Source: Catellatospora bangladeshensis (GTDB taxonomy: Bacteria > Actinomycetota > Actinomycetes > Mycobacteriales > Micromonosporaceae). From it: a DNA stretch of 64,000 nucleotides. This document shows, piece after piece, positions 49,570-59,055 of the stretch (within the stretch, counting starts at the first letter, position 1; the number at the start of each line of letters is the position of its first letter). The notes beneath the pieces were generated by a model. That model was not told the DNA's origin and did no database searches. It saw only the letters and a list, made by a program, of their open reading frames with translations. The position numbers and the translations under genes were made by a program. The stretch lies in contig NZ_BONF01000011.1 of NCBI RefSeq assembly GCF_016862575.1, positions 301,984-365,983 on the forward strand, written 5' to 3'.

Positions 49570-50463
49570 TCAGGGCAGCGGATCCTCGCACCAGGTGGTG
49601 CCCTCGCAGTCGCCGCTGGAGATGCGGTCGGTGTACTTGCGGGCGCTCGCCTCGGCGAAGCCGGCCGTGCGGAACGGCCGGCCGTTGTCGTCGATGACGA
49701 GCGTGCCGCTGCGCCCGTCGGCGACCCAGCGCAGCCGCAGCCGCCAGGTGCAGTCGCAGCCGCCGGGGTCGGCGGTGATCTCGAAGATCTCCGGATCGGC
49801 CTCGGACACGGTGAACGGGAACGCGACCGCCGGGATCACGTTGCCCGCCTCGTCCTTCCCGGCATAGGGCCGCAGGCTCGGCCTGTCCGCCCCGAGCTGG
49901 ACGTCGAACAGCCGGGGCAGTGCGCCCTCCCCGCAGCCGCTCTCGGCGGTGAAGACCGTCGCCTGGTCGACCGCGGGCCTGCGCTCCACCACCTCGACCG
50001 TCAGGTCCTGCAGCACCACCGACTTGCCGGAGCCGCCCAGCACTGTCACCACGACCCGGCCGTGGGTCGGGACGGCCTTCACCTCGTGCATCCAGGCGAT
50101 CAGCTCGTCCTCGGTGGGCTGCTCCCGCAGCGGCCGGTTGGGGTCCGTGTGCGGGCTGGTCAGACTGCCGGGATCGGCGTCGACGAGATAGGGGCTGCAG
50201 GTCCCGCCCCGGTACAGCACATCCACCGCGAACGGCGGACCGTCGGCGGCCGCGGACGGCGACGCGGGCTGCTCGCCGGGGCCTTCCGGCTTGTCGTCCA
50301 GGTTCAGCCAGGCGAGCACCGCGCCGCTGATGACCGTCACGACGACGGCCGAGGTGACCCCGCTGATCCAGTTGCGCAGCGTCGGGTTGCGGCGCCACCA
50401 GGAGCGCACGGCACCCGCGGCCTGCTCGCCTTCGGTCTGCGGCGGCTGCGTCGGCTCGACCAC
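49570..50463 (-). CDS. Single-pass membrane protein of unknown function
   Basis: 297 residues. A Gly/Gln/Pro-rich cytoplasmic head precedes one helix (WISGVTSAVVVTVISGAVLAWL, about 32-53), then a Pro/Ala-rich linker and an extracellular beta-rich part (FAVDVLYRGGTCSPYLVDAD, VFTAESGCGEGALPRLFDVQ, ITADPGGCDCTWRLRLRW) with at least six Cys. The GGSGKS in it is not a real P-loop, since it is outside the cell. Function unknown; convergent with the preceding gene, 19 bp gap. Confidence 0.7.
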   Translation of the reverse strand: MVEPTQPPQTEGEQAAGAVRSWWRRNPTLRNWISGVTSAVVVTVISGAVLAWLNLDDKPEGPGEQPASPSAAADGPPFAVDVLYRGGTCSPYLVDADPGSLTSPHTDPNRPLREQPTEDELIAWMHEVKAVPTHGRVVVTVLGGSGKSVVLQDLTVEVVERRPAVDQATVFTAESGCGEGALPRLFDVQLGADRPSLRPYAGKDEAGNVIPAVAFPFTVSEADPEIFEITADPGGCDCTWRLRLRWVADGRSGTLVIDDNGRPFRTAGFAEASARKYTDRISSGDCEGTTWCEDPLP

Positions 50464-50634
50464 GTGTTGGCCCCTCTGTCCGGTGTGGATGCACTCCCCC
50501 GGCCGACGACGCTACTGAACGAGCGAGCGCGGCAAAGCAGCACGACGGCCACTCTTACCGTCCGATCGGCGACACCGGACCGCCCCCATCCGCCCACCCG
50601 CACCGGCACCCACCCGCGACCGAGCCGCATACGG

Positions 50635-50700
50635 CCCGCGGTTTCGGGGAAACTGCACGAATCCGACGTCGCGAGTCCGCAGTTTCCCCGAAACTGCGGG
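50635..50700. repeat. Family C palindromic element, copy 2
   Basis: Arms of 22-23 bp at the two ends pair with one mismatch. Each arm contains GTTTC-GGG-GAAAC, itself a palindrome. It lies between the membrane protein start and the GH87 gene end, 39 bp from family A copy 7. Confidence 0.85.
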
Positions 50701-50738
50701 CCGCCGCAGCTGCTGGTCGGCGACGCCCCGGCACAGAC

Positions 50739-50790
50739 GTTAAGAAGGGCACCTTCTTATACGCGGAGCGTTAAGAAGGTGCCCTTCCTT
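50739..50790. repeat. Family A palindromic element, copy 7
   Basis: TTAAGAAGGGCACCTTCTTA (50740-50759) and TTAAGAAGGTGCCCTTCC (50771-50788), centre TACGCGGAGCG. On the minus strand it lies 8 nt after the GH87 stop. Confidence 0.9.
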
Positions 50791-50797
50791 CACTTCA

Positions 50798-53700
50798 TCA
50801 GTTGCCGGTGAAGGTGAAGCCGGAGCCCGGCTGGGTGACGATGTTGCCGTCGGCCGAGTTCGTGATGGTGACGTTGGTCAGCGTCGCGCTGCCGCGGGCC
50901 TGGGCCATGGCCAGGATGCCCGCGCCGTTGTTCGAGCCGTCGATCTTCACGTTGGTGATGACCACCCCGGGGATCTCGCCGGACTTGAACTGGATGCCGT
51001 CGTACGTCGAGTCGTAGATCTCGGTGTCGCGGATCGTGACACCCGGGATCGCGACCGTCGCCGCGAACAGCGTGATCGCACCGAACTCCTGGTCCTCGTT
51101 CCAGAAGGCGCCACCCGTGCGGTAGAGCGCGTTGTTGGCGATCAGCGTCTGACCCGTGAAGGGGATCGGGTCGTGGTCGGTCGCCAGCATGATGCCCGGG
51201 TAGTTCATGGTGTCGTAGATCAGGTTGTTCTCGATCTTGTTGCCGTAGCCGCCGTAGACCGCGATGCCGTTCGCCCGCCACGGCAGCTGCACCGTGTTGT
51301 TGACGAAGCGGTTGTCGTGGCCGATGTCGACCGAGGTGTCCTTCACGTACTTGCTGGCCCAGACCGCGAGCGCGTCGTCGCCGTTGTTGCGGAACGACGA
51401 GTTGAACACGGTCGAGTTGCGCGTGCCGTTGGTGAAGTTGATGCCGTCGGCGTACGTGTTGCGGATGCGCATCCCGCTGAACTCCAGCCCGTCACCGGGA
51501 CCCCACAGCTCGGGGATGTTGGAGTAGTCGCGGCCCACCCAGGCGCCCACGTTCGCGTGCTCGATCCACACGTTCGTGATCTTCGTGCCGACGCCGAGCC
51601 GGCCGTTGATGCCGACGCCGCCCTCGGCGTTGCCGTCACCGCCCCGGATCCGGCCGGAGCCGAAGATCGCCAGGTCGGAGATCTGGGTGTTCTTGTCGAT
51701 GTCGAACCCGAAGTTGCCCTCGTGCGGGTGGTTGATGCCGCCCGCGTTCTGCGGCTGGATCAGCGAGTAGAGGCGGGAGTGCCACATGCCCGCGCCCTTG
51801 ATCACGACGTTGCTGATGCCGACCTGGTTGTGGGTGCCGCGGTTCAGCGGGTCGTCGGTCAGGATCTTCTGCTCCTGCCGCCACTGGCCCTCGGGGATCC
51901 ACACGCAGCTGATCTGCCCGTTCTGGTCGGCCGTCACCGCCGCCTGGATGGCGGCCGTGTCGTCGACGCCGTCGTTGGGCACGGCGCCGTAGTTGGTGAT
52001 CGAGGTGCACTCGGCGGGCTTGCTCAGCGGCGCGGCCACCTGCTCCAGATCGATGAGATCGATGATGTAGAAGGAGGCGTTGTCGCCGGAGTCACGCTGC
52101 AGCCTGAACTTCGTGCCCGGCGGGTACGACGTGCCGAGCAACGCGTTCGACTCGTCGAACAGCCGGCGCGCGTTGGCCTGCGGGGTGTTGGTCAGGCCCT
52201 CGGGGTCGTCGGTGGTGCCGTAGAGCCAGCTGTGCACCGAGGACAGGGTGAGCTTCCGGTTGAACGTGCCGTTGATGTACAGGCTGATCGTGTAGTCCTG
52301 GCCGCCGCCGCTCGCGGAGTCCGGGACCGAGTTGCGGACCACGATCGAGTTCGCCTGGTTCACCGAGGTGAACTCGACGTACTGCCCCTGGCTGTTCAGG
52401 CGCACCGACTTGCGGCCCGAGGACTCGGTGGCGAAGTTGGTGTGCCCGAAGGTGCGCAGCGCGTCGGTCTCCAGCAGGACACCGTTGTGTGCGGCACTCT
52501 CCGCCTCGTACGAGGTGTACGGCACCGCCGCGCCGCGGCCGACCACGATCGACTGGGTCCGGCTGTTGTTGGTCTCGTTGGTCTCGGCCACCAGGTTGGT
52601 GGCGTCGGCCAGCGCGGTGATGGTCGCCCCGCCGCTGGTCGCGGTCCAGGTGCCGGTGACGGCGACGTTGACCGTGGCGCCCGCGGCGATCGAGGCGGTG
52701 TTGGTGTTGAGCACCGTGCTGCCGACCGTCACCCGGGTCACCGTGGTGACGCCGGTGGCGGTGGTGCCGCGGTTGTTGACGGTCACCGTGAAACTGACCG
52801 GCGCGCCCACGGCCGGGTTGGCCGGGTTGGTGGTGATGCCGGTGACCTGGAGGTCGGGGCCGGGCGCCTGGGCCACGGTCAGGTTCGACGCGGCGTTGGC
52901 GGTGTTGTTGTTCTCGTTCTGCTCGATGACCGTGCCCGCGTTGTCGGCACGCGCGCTGACCGCGTACGAGCCCTGGGCCAGGTTGCCGATCGACAGGCTC
53001 ACGGCCTGGGACGCGCCCGCGGCCAGGCTCGGCACGTCCACGGTGCCCTTGAGCGCGCCGTCGACGTAGAAGCCCGCCTTGGAGGCGGCGGCCGACTGGT
53101 TGCCGGTGTTGTTCACGGTCGCGGTCAGCGAGATCGTCGAAGCCTCGTTCGGCGAGCTGGGGGTCCACGACACGTTGGTGACGGTCAGGTCCGGGTTCGG
53201 TGCCGGGGTGCCGCACACCTCGAACTCCGCGACCTGGCCCGACGGGGCGCCGGTGTTGGAGGTGATGCTCAGCCGCACGTCGGCCACGTTCGCGGTGACC
53301 GGGATGTTCACCACGTTGCTGCCCTGGGTGAACTGGTAGTTCGCCGCCGACACCAGGCTGGTGTACGTGCTCGACGACTGCTCGCGGCCCAGCACCTGGA
53401 TGTTCTGGGTACGGGTGCCCCACGAGGCGTCCGGGTTCAGCTTCACGTTGACCTGCGTGATGCTGTGGTTGGCACCGAGCGCGACGGTGAGCTGGGCCGG
53501 GTAGCCCGCGCCCTCCCAGTAGGTGGCGACCTGCCCGTCGTTGGCCTTGTCCGGGGTGAAGGTGAACGTCGAGCCGTTGGCCGTGATGGTCTTGCCCAGC
53601 GCCACGTTGGTGCAGCCGGGCGGCTGGGTGCCGGTCCGGGTGACGGTGTTGCTGTTGCCGGACAGGTTGCCCGCGTTGTCACGCGCCCGCACGAAGTAGG

Positions 53701-55405
53701 AGACCGTCGCCGTGGCCGGCTGCGAGTCCTGGTACGTGGTGGCGGTGCCGATGGTGGCGATCAGGCCGCCGTCGCGGTACACGTTGTAGCCCGCCAGACC
53801 GCTGCCGCCGGAGTTGTCCGTCGACCCGGTCCAGTTGAGCGTGATCGTGGTGCCCGAGGTGCTCTGCGTGAGATTGCCCGGCGTGCTCGGCGCGGTGACG
53901 TCGCCGCCGGTCCGGGTGACGGTGTTGCTGTTGCCGGAGACGTTGTCGGCGTTGTCGCGGGCCCGCACGTAGTAGGACACGGTGGCCGAGGCGGCCTGGG
54001 TGTCGCTCCAGGTGGTGACGTTGCCCGTGGTCACCACGAAGGTGCCGTTGCGGAACACGTCGTAGCCCTTGATGCCGCTGCCGCCGGAGTTGTCGGTGGA
54101 CGCGCCCCAGTTCAGGGTGATCGTCGTGCCCGACGTGGTGTAGCTCAGCGTGCCGGGCACGCTCGGCGGGGTGGTGTCCGGCGTGGTGCCGTTGCGCGTC
54201 ACCGTGTTGCTGTTGGCCGAGACGTTGCCCGCGTTGTCGCGCGAGCGCACGTAGTAGGACACGGTCGCCGAGGTGGGCTGGGTGTCCTGCCAGGTGGTCA
54301 CGGCGCCGACCTGCGCGGCCAGCGTGCCGTTGCGGTAGACGTCGTAGCCGGCCAGGCCGCTGCCGCCGCTGTTGTCGGTGGACGCGTTCCAGTTCAGCGT
54401 GATGGTGGTGCCCGAGGCGGTCAGGGTCAGGTTGCCCGGCACGCTCGGCGCGGTGGTGTCGGTGCCGCTGCCGGGGCCGTAGACCTCGACCTCGGAGAGC
54501 TGCCCGGCCGGCCACGCGGAGTTGGCGGTGATGTTGATCCGCACGTACCGGGTGGTGGTCTGGCTGAAGTTGATCGTCACCGAGTTCCCGGCCACGGCCG
54601 GGTTGAAGGTGTACGACGCCGAGGCGACGATGTCGCTGAACGTCGAGCCGTTGGTGCTGCCCTGCACGGACAGCGTCTGCGAGCGGGTGCCCCAGCCCGA
54701 CGTCGGCAGCTTCAGCACGACCCGGTTCACCGCGACGGCGGCGCCGAGGTCGACGGTCAGCCACTCGGGGAACGAGTTGTTGGCGCTCTCCCAGTAGGTG
54801 CCCTGGTTGCCGTCGACGGCGCGGCCCGAGTCGTATACGTCGGCGTGGCCGCTCTCGGTGGTGGGGCGGCCCTGCGCGAGGTTGGTCGACGAGCTCGCGG
54901 TGCCGTAGATCTCCAGCTCGGACAGCTGCGCGGCGGCCCAGCCGGTGTTCGCGGAGATGCTGATCCGCACGTACCGCGGCGAGGTGGCCGGGAAGTTGAT
55001 GGTCACCGAGTTGTTGGCCACCGACGGGTTGAAGCTGTACCCCTGCGACGCGACGATGTCGGTGAAGGTGCTGCCGTTGCTGCTGCCCTGCACGGCCAGG
55101 GTCTGGGTGCGGGTGCCCCAGCCGTCCGGCAGCTTCAGCACGACCTGGTCGATCGCCGTGGCGGCGCCGAGGTCGAGCTGCGCCCACTGCGGCAGGGAGC
55201 CGGAGCTCTCCCAGTAGCTGCCCTTGTTGCCGTCGTTGAGGTTGCCGGCGCCGTAGGGACCGTTGACGGAGCTGGCGGAGGCGGACTTGCCGAGCGAGAG
55301 GTTGGGTCCGCCGGCCGCTTGCGCGACCGCCGCCCATCCTGCGGTGGCGATCATCGCGGTGGCGAGCGCGAGCGCCACCGTCCTGATCGGATTCTTTCGT
55401 CTCAT
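50798..55405 (-). CDS. Modular secreted GH87 alpha-1,3-glucanase (mycodextranase type)
   Basis: 1535 residues from ATG 55405, 5 nt after AGGA. Order: signal peptide; two F5/8-type C (discoidin) carbohydrate-binding modules (34-169, 173-311); three FN3 domains (about 319-406, 413-500, 505-592) sharing STDNSGGSG and YYVRxRDNAxNVS; a third discoidin module (597-732); two CARDB-type domains (737-845, 850-956); a CBM6/35-like module (964-1122); and a right-handed beta-helix (1132-1535). The catalytic trio of GH87 fits D in YADGINF and DD in NNGDDALAVW, 23 and 24 residues apart as in Bacillus Agl-KA. It would degrade fungal alpha-1,3-glucan. Confidence 0.92.
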   Translation of the reverse strand: MRRKNPIRTVALALATAMIATAGWAAVAQAAGGPNLSLGKSASASSVNGPYGAGNLNDGNKGSYWESSGSLPQWAQLDLGAATAIDQVVLKLPDGWGTRTQTLAVQGSSNGSTFTDIVASQGYSFNPSVANNSVTINFPATSPRYVRISISANTGWAAAQLSELEIYGTASSSTNLAQGRPTTESGHADVYDSGRAVDGNQGTYWESANNSFPEWLTVDLGAAVAVNRVVLKLPTSGWGTRSQTLSVQGSTNGSTFSDIVASASYTFNPAVAGNSVTINFSQTTTRYVRINITANSAWPAGQLSEVEVYGPGSGTDTTAPSVPGNLTLTASGTTITLNWNASTDNSGGSGLAGYDVYRNGTLAAQVGAVTTWQDTQPTSATVSYYVRSRDNAGNVSANSNTVTRNGTTPDTTPPSVPGTLSYTTSGTTITLNWGASTDNSGGSGIKGYDVFRNGTFVVTTGNVTTWSDTQAASATVSYYVRARDNADNVSGNSNTVTRTGGDVTAPSTPGNLTQSTSGTTITLNWTGSTDNSGGSGLAGYNVYRDGGLIATIGTATTYQDSQPATATVSYFVRARDNAGNLSGNSNTVTRTGTQPPGCTNVALGKTITANGSTFTFTPDKANDGQVATYWEGAGYPAQLTVALGANHSITQVNVKLNPDASWGTRTQNIQVLGREQSSSTYTSLVSAANYQFTQGSNVVNIPVTANVADVRLSITSNTGAPSGQVAEFEVCGTPAPNPDLTVTNVSWTPSSPNEASTISLTATVNNTGNQSAAASKAGFYVDGALKGTVDVPSLAAGASQAVSLSIGNLAQGSYAVSARADNAGTVIEQNENNNTANAASNLTVAQAPGPDLQVTGITTNPANPAVGAPVSFTVTVNNRGTTATGVTTVTRVTVGSTVLNTNTASIAAGATVNVAVTGTWTATSGGATITALADATNLVAETNETNNSRTQSIVVGRGAAVPYTSYEAESAAHNGVLLETDALRTFGHTNFATESSGRKSVRLNSQGQYVEFTSVNQANSIVVRNSVPDSASGGGQDYTISLYINGTFNRKLTLSSVHSWLYGTTDDPEGLTNTPQANARRLFDESNALLGTSYPPGTKFRLQRDSGDNASFYIIDLIDLEQVAAPLSKPAECTSITNYGAVPNDGVDDTAAIQAAVTADQNGQISCVWIPEGQWRQEQKILTDDPLNRGTHNQVGISNVVIKGAGMWHSRLYSLIQPQNAGGINHPHEGNFGFDIDKNTQISDLAIFGSGRIRGGDGNAEGGVGINGRLGVGTKITNVWIEHANVGAWVGRDYSNIPELWGPGDGLEFSGMRIRNTYADGINFTNGTRNSTVFNSSFRNNGDDALAVWASKYVKDTSVDIGHDNRFVNNTVQLPWRANGIAVYGGYGNKIENNLIYDTMNYPGIMLATDHDPIPFTGQTLIANNALYRTGGAFWNEDQEFGAITLFAATVAIPGVTIRDTEIYDSTYDGIQFKSGEIPGVVITNVKIDGSNNGAGILAMAQARGSATLTNVTITNSADGNIVTQPGSGFTFTGN

Positions 55406-55942
55406 CACTGTCCTTTTTCACAGGGACGGAGCGCCGGGGCGGGGGTGCGACCGGCGTGGCGTGCATCCGGCGTGGTGGCCGGGCGTGCCGCGGACGGTGA
55501 GCGGAACCGGGCGGTCGACGTGGTGCTACGTGCGGGGGCGGATCGACCGGGGTCGCGAGGGCACAGGCGGCCACCGGGATGAGCACCGGCAGGTGAGCGG
55601 CCCTGCTGGGGAACTTGCACAAGCGGTAGACAAAACCAAACATCGCTTTGTCGAAATCTTGCACTACGTTGGGAGCAACGTTACCGACGTGCTACCGGTG
55701 CGTCAACACTTCGGTCTCCATTGGTATGGCGGGCACCCGGCCGATCGGACGGTGCGCGTGACACCCGTCCGCAACTCGTGATCACTTAGCGCAACCGCGC
55801 GTGGTGTGTTGTGCGTCTTGCACATCAAACGGATGCCCGGAATGCTGGCGGCGCGCGCGTGTGCACTCGCCCGCCGCCCGTGTCCTGGGCTGTGCGCCAT
55901 GCGAGGCCTGATCCTGCCCATCAGATACGAGGCGGTGACCCG
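55406..55942. other. 537-bp divergent region between GH87 and PBP genes
   Basis: No gene is supported here. It holds the GH87 promoter (minus) and the PBP promoter (plus). An inverted repeat lies at 55666-55681, and CTTGCAC occurs twice in direct orientation near 55615 and 55658. The GH87-side leader of about 240 nt is long. Confidence 0.6.
55666..55681. promoter_or_regulatory. ACGTT-N6-AACGT inverted repeat upstream of GH87 gene
   Basis: ACGTTGGGAGCAACGT has perfect 5-bp arms about a 6-bp centre, 261 bp before the GH87 start. Its size is right for a LacI- or TetR-type operator, but its sequence differs from the CebR box and no binding protein can be named. Confidence 0.4.
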
Positions 55943-58408
55943 ATGCGCAAGCGGGACCACAACATATTCGTGAACTTGGTGTCCCTGCTGACCTGCGGGT
56001 TCCTCACCGGTGTGGTGATCGCCGCGTTCGCCTTCCCCGCCGTGGCGCTTTCCGGCCTGGCCGCCAAGGCCGGTGGTGAGGCATTCGGCCAGCTCCCCGA
56101 CGAGCTGACGGTCAAGCGCTCGCCGCAGATCAGCTACCTGTACGCCTCCGACGGCAAGACGCCGCTGGCCACCATGTACGACGAGAACCGCCGCGACATG
56201 CCGCTGTCGGACATCCCCGAGGTCGTCAAGCAGGCCGTGCTGGCCGCCGAGGACCAGAAGTTCTACGAGCACAACGGCGTCGACGTGATGGGCGTGGCCC
56301 GCGCGTTCATCGCGAACAAGCAGGCCGGCACCGTGGAGCAGGGCGCCTCGACGCTGACCATGCAGTTCGTGCGCCTGTCGATCTCGTACTCGGCGGACAC
56401 GGCGCAGGAGGTCGTGGACGCCACCGAGGACACCACCAGGCGCAAGGTCCGCGAGATGCGCTACGCCATGGCCATCGAGCAGCGCATGAGCAAGGACCAG
56501 ATCCTCGAGGGCTACCTGAACACCGCATACTTCGGCAACCGGGCGTACGGCATCTTCGCCGCCGCGAAGGTGTACTTCGACAAGGAGCCCAAGGACCTCA
56601 CCGCCGCCGAGGCCGCGTTCCTCGCCGCGCTGGTCAAATTCCCCGGCAAGTACGACGCGGTCTCCGGCGACGGCGAGAAGGGCGCCGTCGAGCGGCGCGA
56701 CTACGTGCTGCAGGAGATGGTGGAGACCGGCGCGCTGACCCAGGCCGAGGCCGACAAGCACAAGGCCGAGCCCCTCAAGGTCGTCGGCAAGGTCACCCCG
56801 AACGGCTGCGTGCAGACCACCAACATCCGCTGGGGCTTCTTCTGCGACTTCTTCCAGCGCTGGTGGAACCAGCAGGAGGTGTTCGGCGCCACCGTGTTCG
56901 ACCGCGAGCGCGCCCTGAAGTCCGGCGGCTTCCGCATCATCACCTCGCTGGACGTCACCACCCAGGCCGCCATGGACAAGAGCATCACCCGGGCGCTGAC
57001 CAACAACCCGGACCTGCCCGGCAAGAAGTGGAAGTGGAAGTCCGACGCGGTCATGCTGGCCGGTATCGAGCCCGGCACCGGCAAGGTGCGCGGCCTGGCC
57101 ACCAACCGCAACTTCAAGCTGGACAGCCGCACCGCGCCGGCCAACGGCAAGCACTCCAACCCGGCGCTGGCCAAGCGCGGCATCCGCGGCAGCTACCCCA
57201 ACACCACCAACCCGCTGATGAGCGGCGGCCCCGACATCGGCGGCTACCAGGCCGGCTCGGTCATGAAGATCTTCACGCTGGTCGCGGCCCTGGAGAAGGG
57301 CTACCCGCTGGCCACGCCGATCCCCACCAAGGCGCCGTACGTCTCGAAGATCCGGATCTCGGGCGACCCGAACTGCGGCGGCTACTGGTGCCCCAACAAC
57401 TCGGGCAACAAGAACTGGGGCACCCAGAACATGTGGACCGGGTTCGGCAACTCGGTGAACACGTTCTTCGTGCCGCTGTTCGAGATGGTGGGCGGCGAGC
57501 GCGTCATCGACACCGCCAAGCGGCTGGGCCTGACCTTCTACGACAACCCCAAGGAGAAGATCGACGACGCGTACTTCGCCGCGCACGCCGAGGGCTGGGG
57601 CCCGTTCACCCTCGGCGCGTCCGACCACACCCCGCTGCAGATCGCGAACGCGTTCGCGACGCTGGCGGCCGACGGCCTCTACTGCGAGCCGATCCCGGTC
57701 GAGAAGATCCTGAACAACAAGGGCGAGAAGCTCGACGTCGGCGACAAGCGCTGCAAGCAGAACATCCAGGTGGACGTGGCCCGCGCGGCCATCGACGCGG
57801 CCCGCTGCCCGATCGGCGACCGCTCGCTCTACGGCCGCTGCAGCGGCACCACCGCCCGCGACTCCAAGGACATCATCAAGAAGCACATCGCGGGCAAGAC
57901 CGGCACCACCGACGACTCGAAGTCGGTGACGCTGACCATCACCACCAAGCAGCTGGCCATCTCCGGCTTCCAGACCGACCCGGACTGGGCCCAGGTGAGC
58001 ACGCACAAGATGTCGCACCGGGTGGTCAACCCGGCGGTGCAGTACGCGATGCGCGACGCCATGAAGGGCAAGCCGAACCTCCAGTTCAGCAAGCCCAGCA
58101 GCATGAAGCTGGTCACCGGCTCCCTGATCAGCATCCCGGTCGTGAAGTGCAAGCCGGTGGCCGAGGCCCGCTCGATCCTGCGCGCCCGCGGCTTCGAGGT
58201 GGACGTCGCCACCAAGCCGATCGACTCGGACTGCCCGAAGGGCACCGCGGCGGGCACCTCGCCCGAGGGCCGCACCATCCGCGGCGGCATGGTCACCATC
58301 GAGGTCAGCAACGGCAGCAAGGTCAAGCCCACCACCCCGCCCGGCCCCGGCGGCCCCGGCGGCCCTGCGGTCCCGCCACCACCACGCCGCGGCATGATCC
58401 TGCCGTGA
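55943..58408 (+). CDS. Class A penicillin-binding protein with PASTA domain
   Basis: 821 residues, one N-terminal helix (LVSLLTCGFLTGVVIAAFAF). Polymerises and cross-links peptidoglycan. The GT51 domain has AAEDQKFYEHNGVD with catalytic Glu, and EQGASTLTMQFVR, a divergent form of the usual GGSTITQQ-VK; RKVREMRYAMAIEQRMSKDQ and YLNTAYFGNRAYG follow. The transpeptidase domain shows SVMK (SxxK), SVN in GNSVNTFF (SxN) and GKTGTTDD (KTG). One PASTA domain (about 727-795) precedes a Pro/Gly tail. ATG 55943 has GAGG 11 nt upstream. Confidence 0.95.
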   Translation: MRKRDHNIFVNLVSLLTCGFLTGVVIAAFAFPAVALSGLAAKAGGEAFGQLPDELTVKRSPQISYLYASDGKTPLATMYDENRRDMPLSDIPEVVKQAVLAAEDQKFYEHNGVDVMGVARAFIANKQAGTVEQGASTLTMQFVRLSISYSADTAQEVVDATEDTTRRKVREMRYAMAIEQRMSKDQILEGYLNTAYFGNRAYGIFAAAKVYFDKEPKDLTAAEAAFLAALVKFPGKYDAVSGDGEKGAVERRDYVLQEMVETGALTQAEADKHKAEPLKVVGKVTPNGCVQTTNIRWGFFCDFFQRWWNQQEVFGATVFDRERALKSGGFRIITSLDVTTQAAMDKSITRALTNNPDLPGKKWKWKSDAVMLAGIEPGTGKVRGLATNRNFKLDSRTAPANGKHSNPALAKRGIRGSYPNTTNPLMSGGPDIGGYQAGSVMKIFTLVAALEKGYPLATPIPTKAPYVSKIRISGDPNCGGYWCPNNSGNKNWGTQNMWTGFGNSVNTFFVPLFEMVGGERVIDTAKRLGLTFYDNPKEKIDDAYFAAHAEGWGPFTLGASDHTPLQIANAFATLAADGLYCEPIPVEKILNNKGEKLDVGDKRCKQNIQVDVARAAIDAARCPIGDRSLYGRCSGTTARDSKDIIKKHIAGKTGTTDDSKSVTLTITTKQLAISGFQTDPDWAQVSTHKMSHRVVNPAVQYAMRDAMKGKPNLQFSKPSSMKLVTGSLISIPVVKCKPVAEARSILRARGFEVDVATKPIDSDCPKGTAAGTSPEGRTIRGGMVTIEVSNGSKVKPTTPPGPGGPGGPAVPPPPRRGMILP

Positions 58409-58423
58409 CCTGCCGAAACTCTT

Positions 58424-58466
58424 AAAGGGTCGCGCCCTCAGACTGACTCTGAGGGCGCGACCCTTT
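58424..58466. terminator. Perfect 19-bp hairpin terminator
   Basis: Arms 58424-58442 and 58448-58466 are perfect complements with a 5-nt loop (CTGAC). It starts 15 nt after the PBP stop and lies between convergent genes; A-runs and T-runs at the stem base suit both directions. Confidence 0.88.
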
Positions 58467-58485
58467 CAAGAATTGCCGGCGAGGG

Positions 58486-58929
58486 TCAGCGGGCGGCGAC
58501 CTCGGCGTCGGCGTCGGCGCGGGCCTTCTCGGCCTCGCGGGCCTTCGCGGCGGCCTTGGCGTCCATCACGGCCTGCGCGTCGGCGGCACCGGTCTCCCGG
58601 GCCCGGTTGGCGGCCAGCTCAGACTCCATCGAGTCGTGCTTGCGCTGCAGGTCACGCATCTCGGCGCGCTGCTCGGCCAGCTCCCGGCGGGCCGCCATAC
58701 GGCGCCGCGCCCGGCGGCAGGCCCCGCCGAACATGATGAACAGGCCGATCAGGACGAGTGCGCCTGCCACGGCACCGGTGAGGAAGACCTGCCCCACCGT
58801 CGCCTCGACGCTGTATCCGAACAGCTCCACCGTGCCCGCCGGCGCGGTGTAGAGCCCGTCGTTGTTCATGAAAGCCGCCAGGGCCAGCCCTGAGAGGCCG
58901 AGGACCAGCAGCAGTCCGATCAGAATCAT
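58486..58929 (-). CDS. Small membrane protein with cytoplasmic coiled coil
   Basis: 147 residues from ATG 58929, with GGAGG 7 nt upstream. Two membrane helices (ILIGLLLVLGLSGLALAAFM and VFLTGAVAGALVLIGLFIMF) enclose a short outer loop, then a basic RRARRRMAARRE and an Ala/Glu/Arg coiled coil to the end. Similar small proteins are common in actinobacteria, but I cannot assign a function. Confidence 0.78.
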   Translation of the reverse strand: MILIGLLLVLGLSGLALAAFMNNDGLYTAPAGTVELFGYSVEATVGQVFLTGAVAGALVLIGLFIMFGGACRRARRRMAARRELAEQRAEMRDLQRKHDSMESELAANRARETGAADAQAVMDAKAAAKAREAEKARADADAEVAAR

Positions 58930-59055
58930 CGTTTCGCCTCCTGCCCGCCGACAGCGGTCGATGGATGTCAACGGGCCGGAGATACCCGCCGCCCGAGCGC
59001 GGTAAACGGCGCTGCGGGAGGGCGGCCTGTCGGCGGGCGTGGCTAGGCTGGACTC

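Noticed and set aside
49570..50463. GGSGKS P-loop-like string in the membrane protein
   Set aside because: It lies in the predicted extracellular part, lacks a Walker B partner and is not followed by a helix of the right kind.
51173..55582. A 1469-residue open frame on the plus strand opposite the GH87 gene
   Set aside because: It is low-complexity (Val/Gly/Arg/Ala-rich) and runs exactly antisense to a well-supported multi-domain gene. Such shadows are expected at this GC content.
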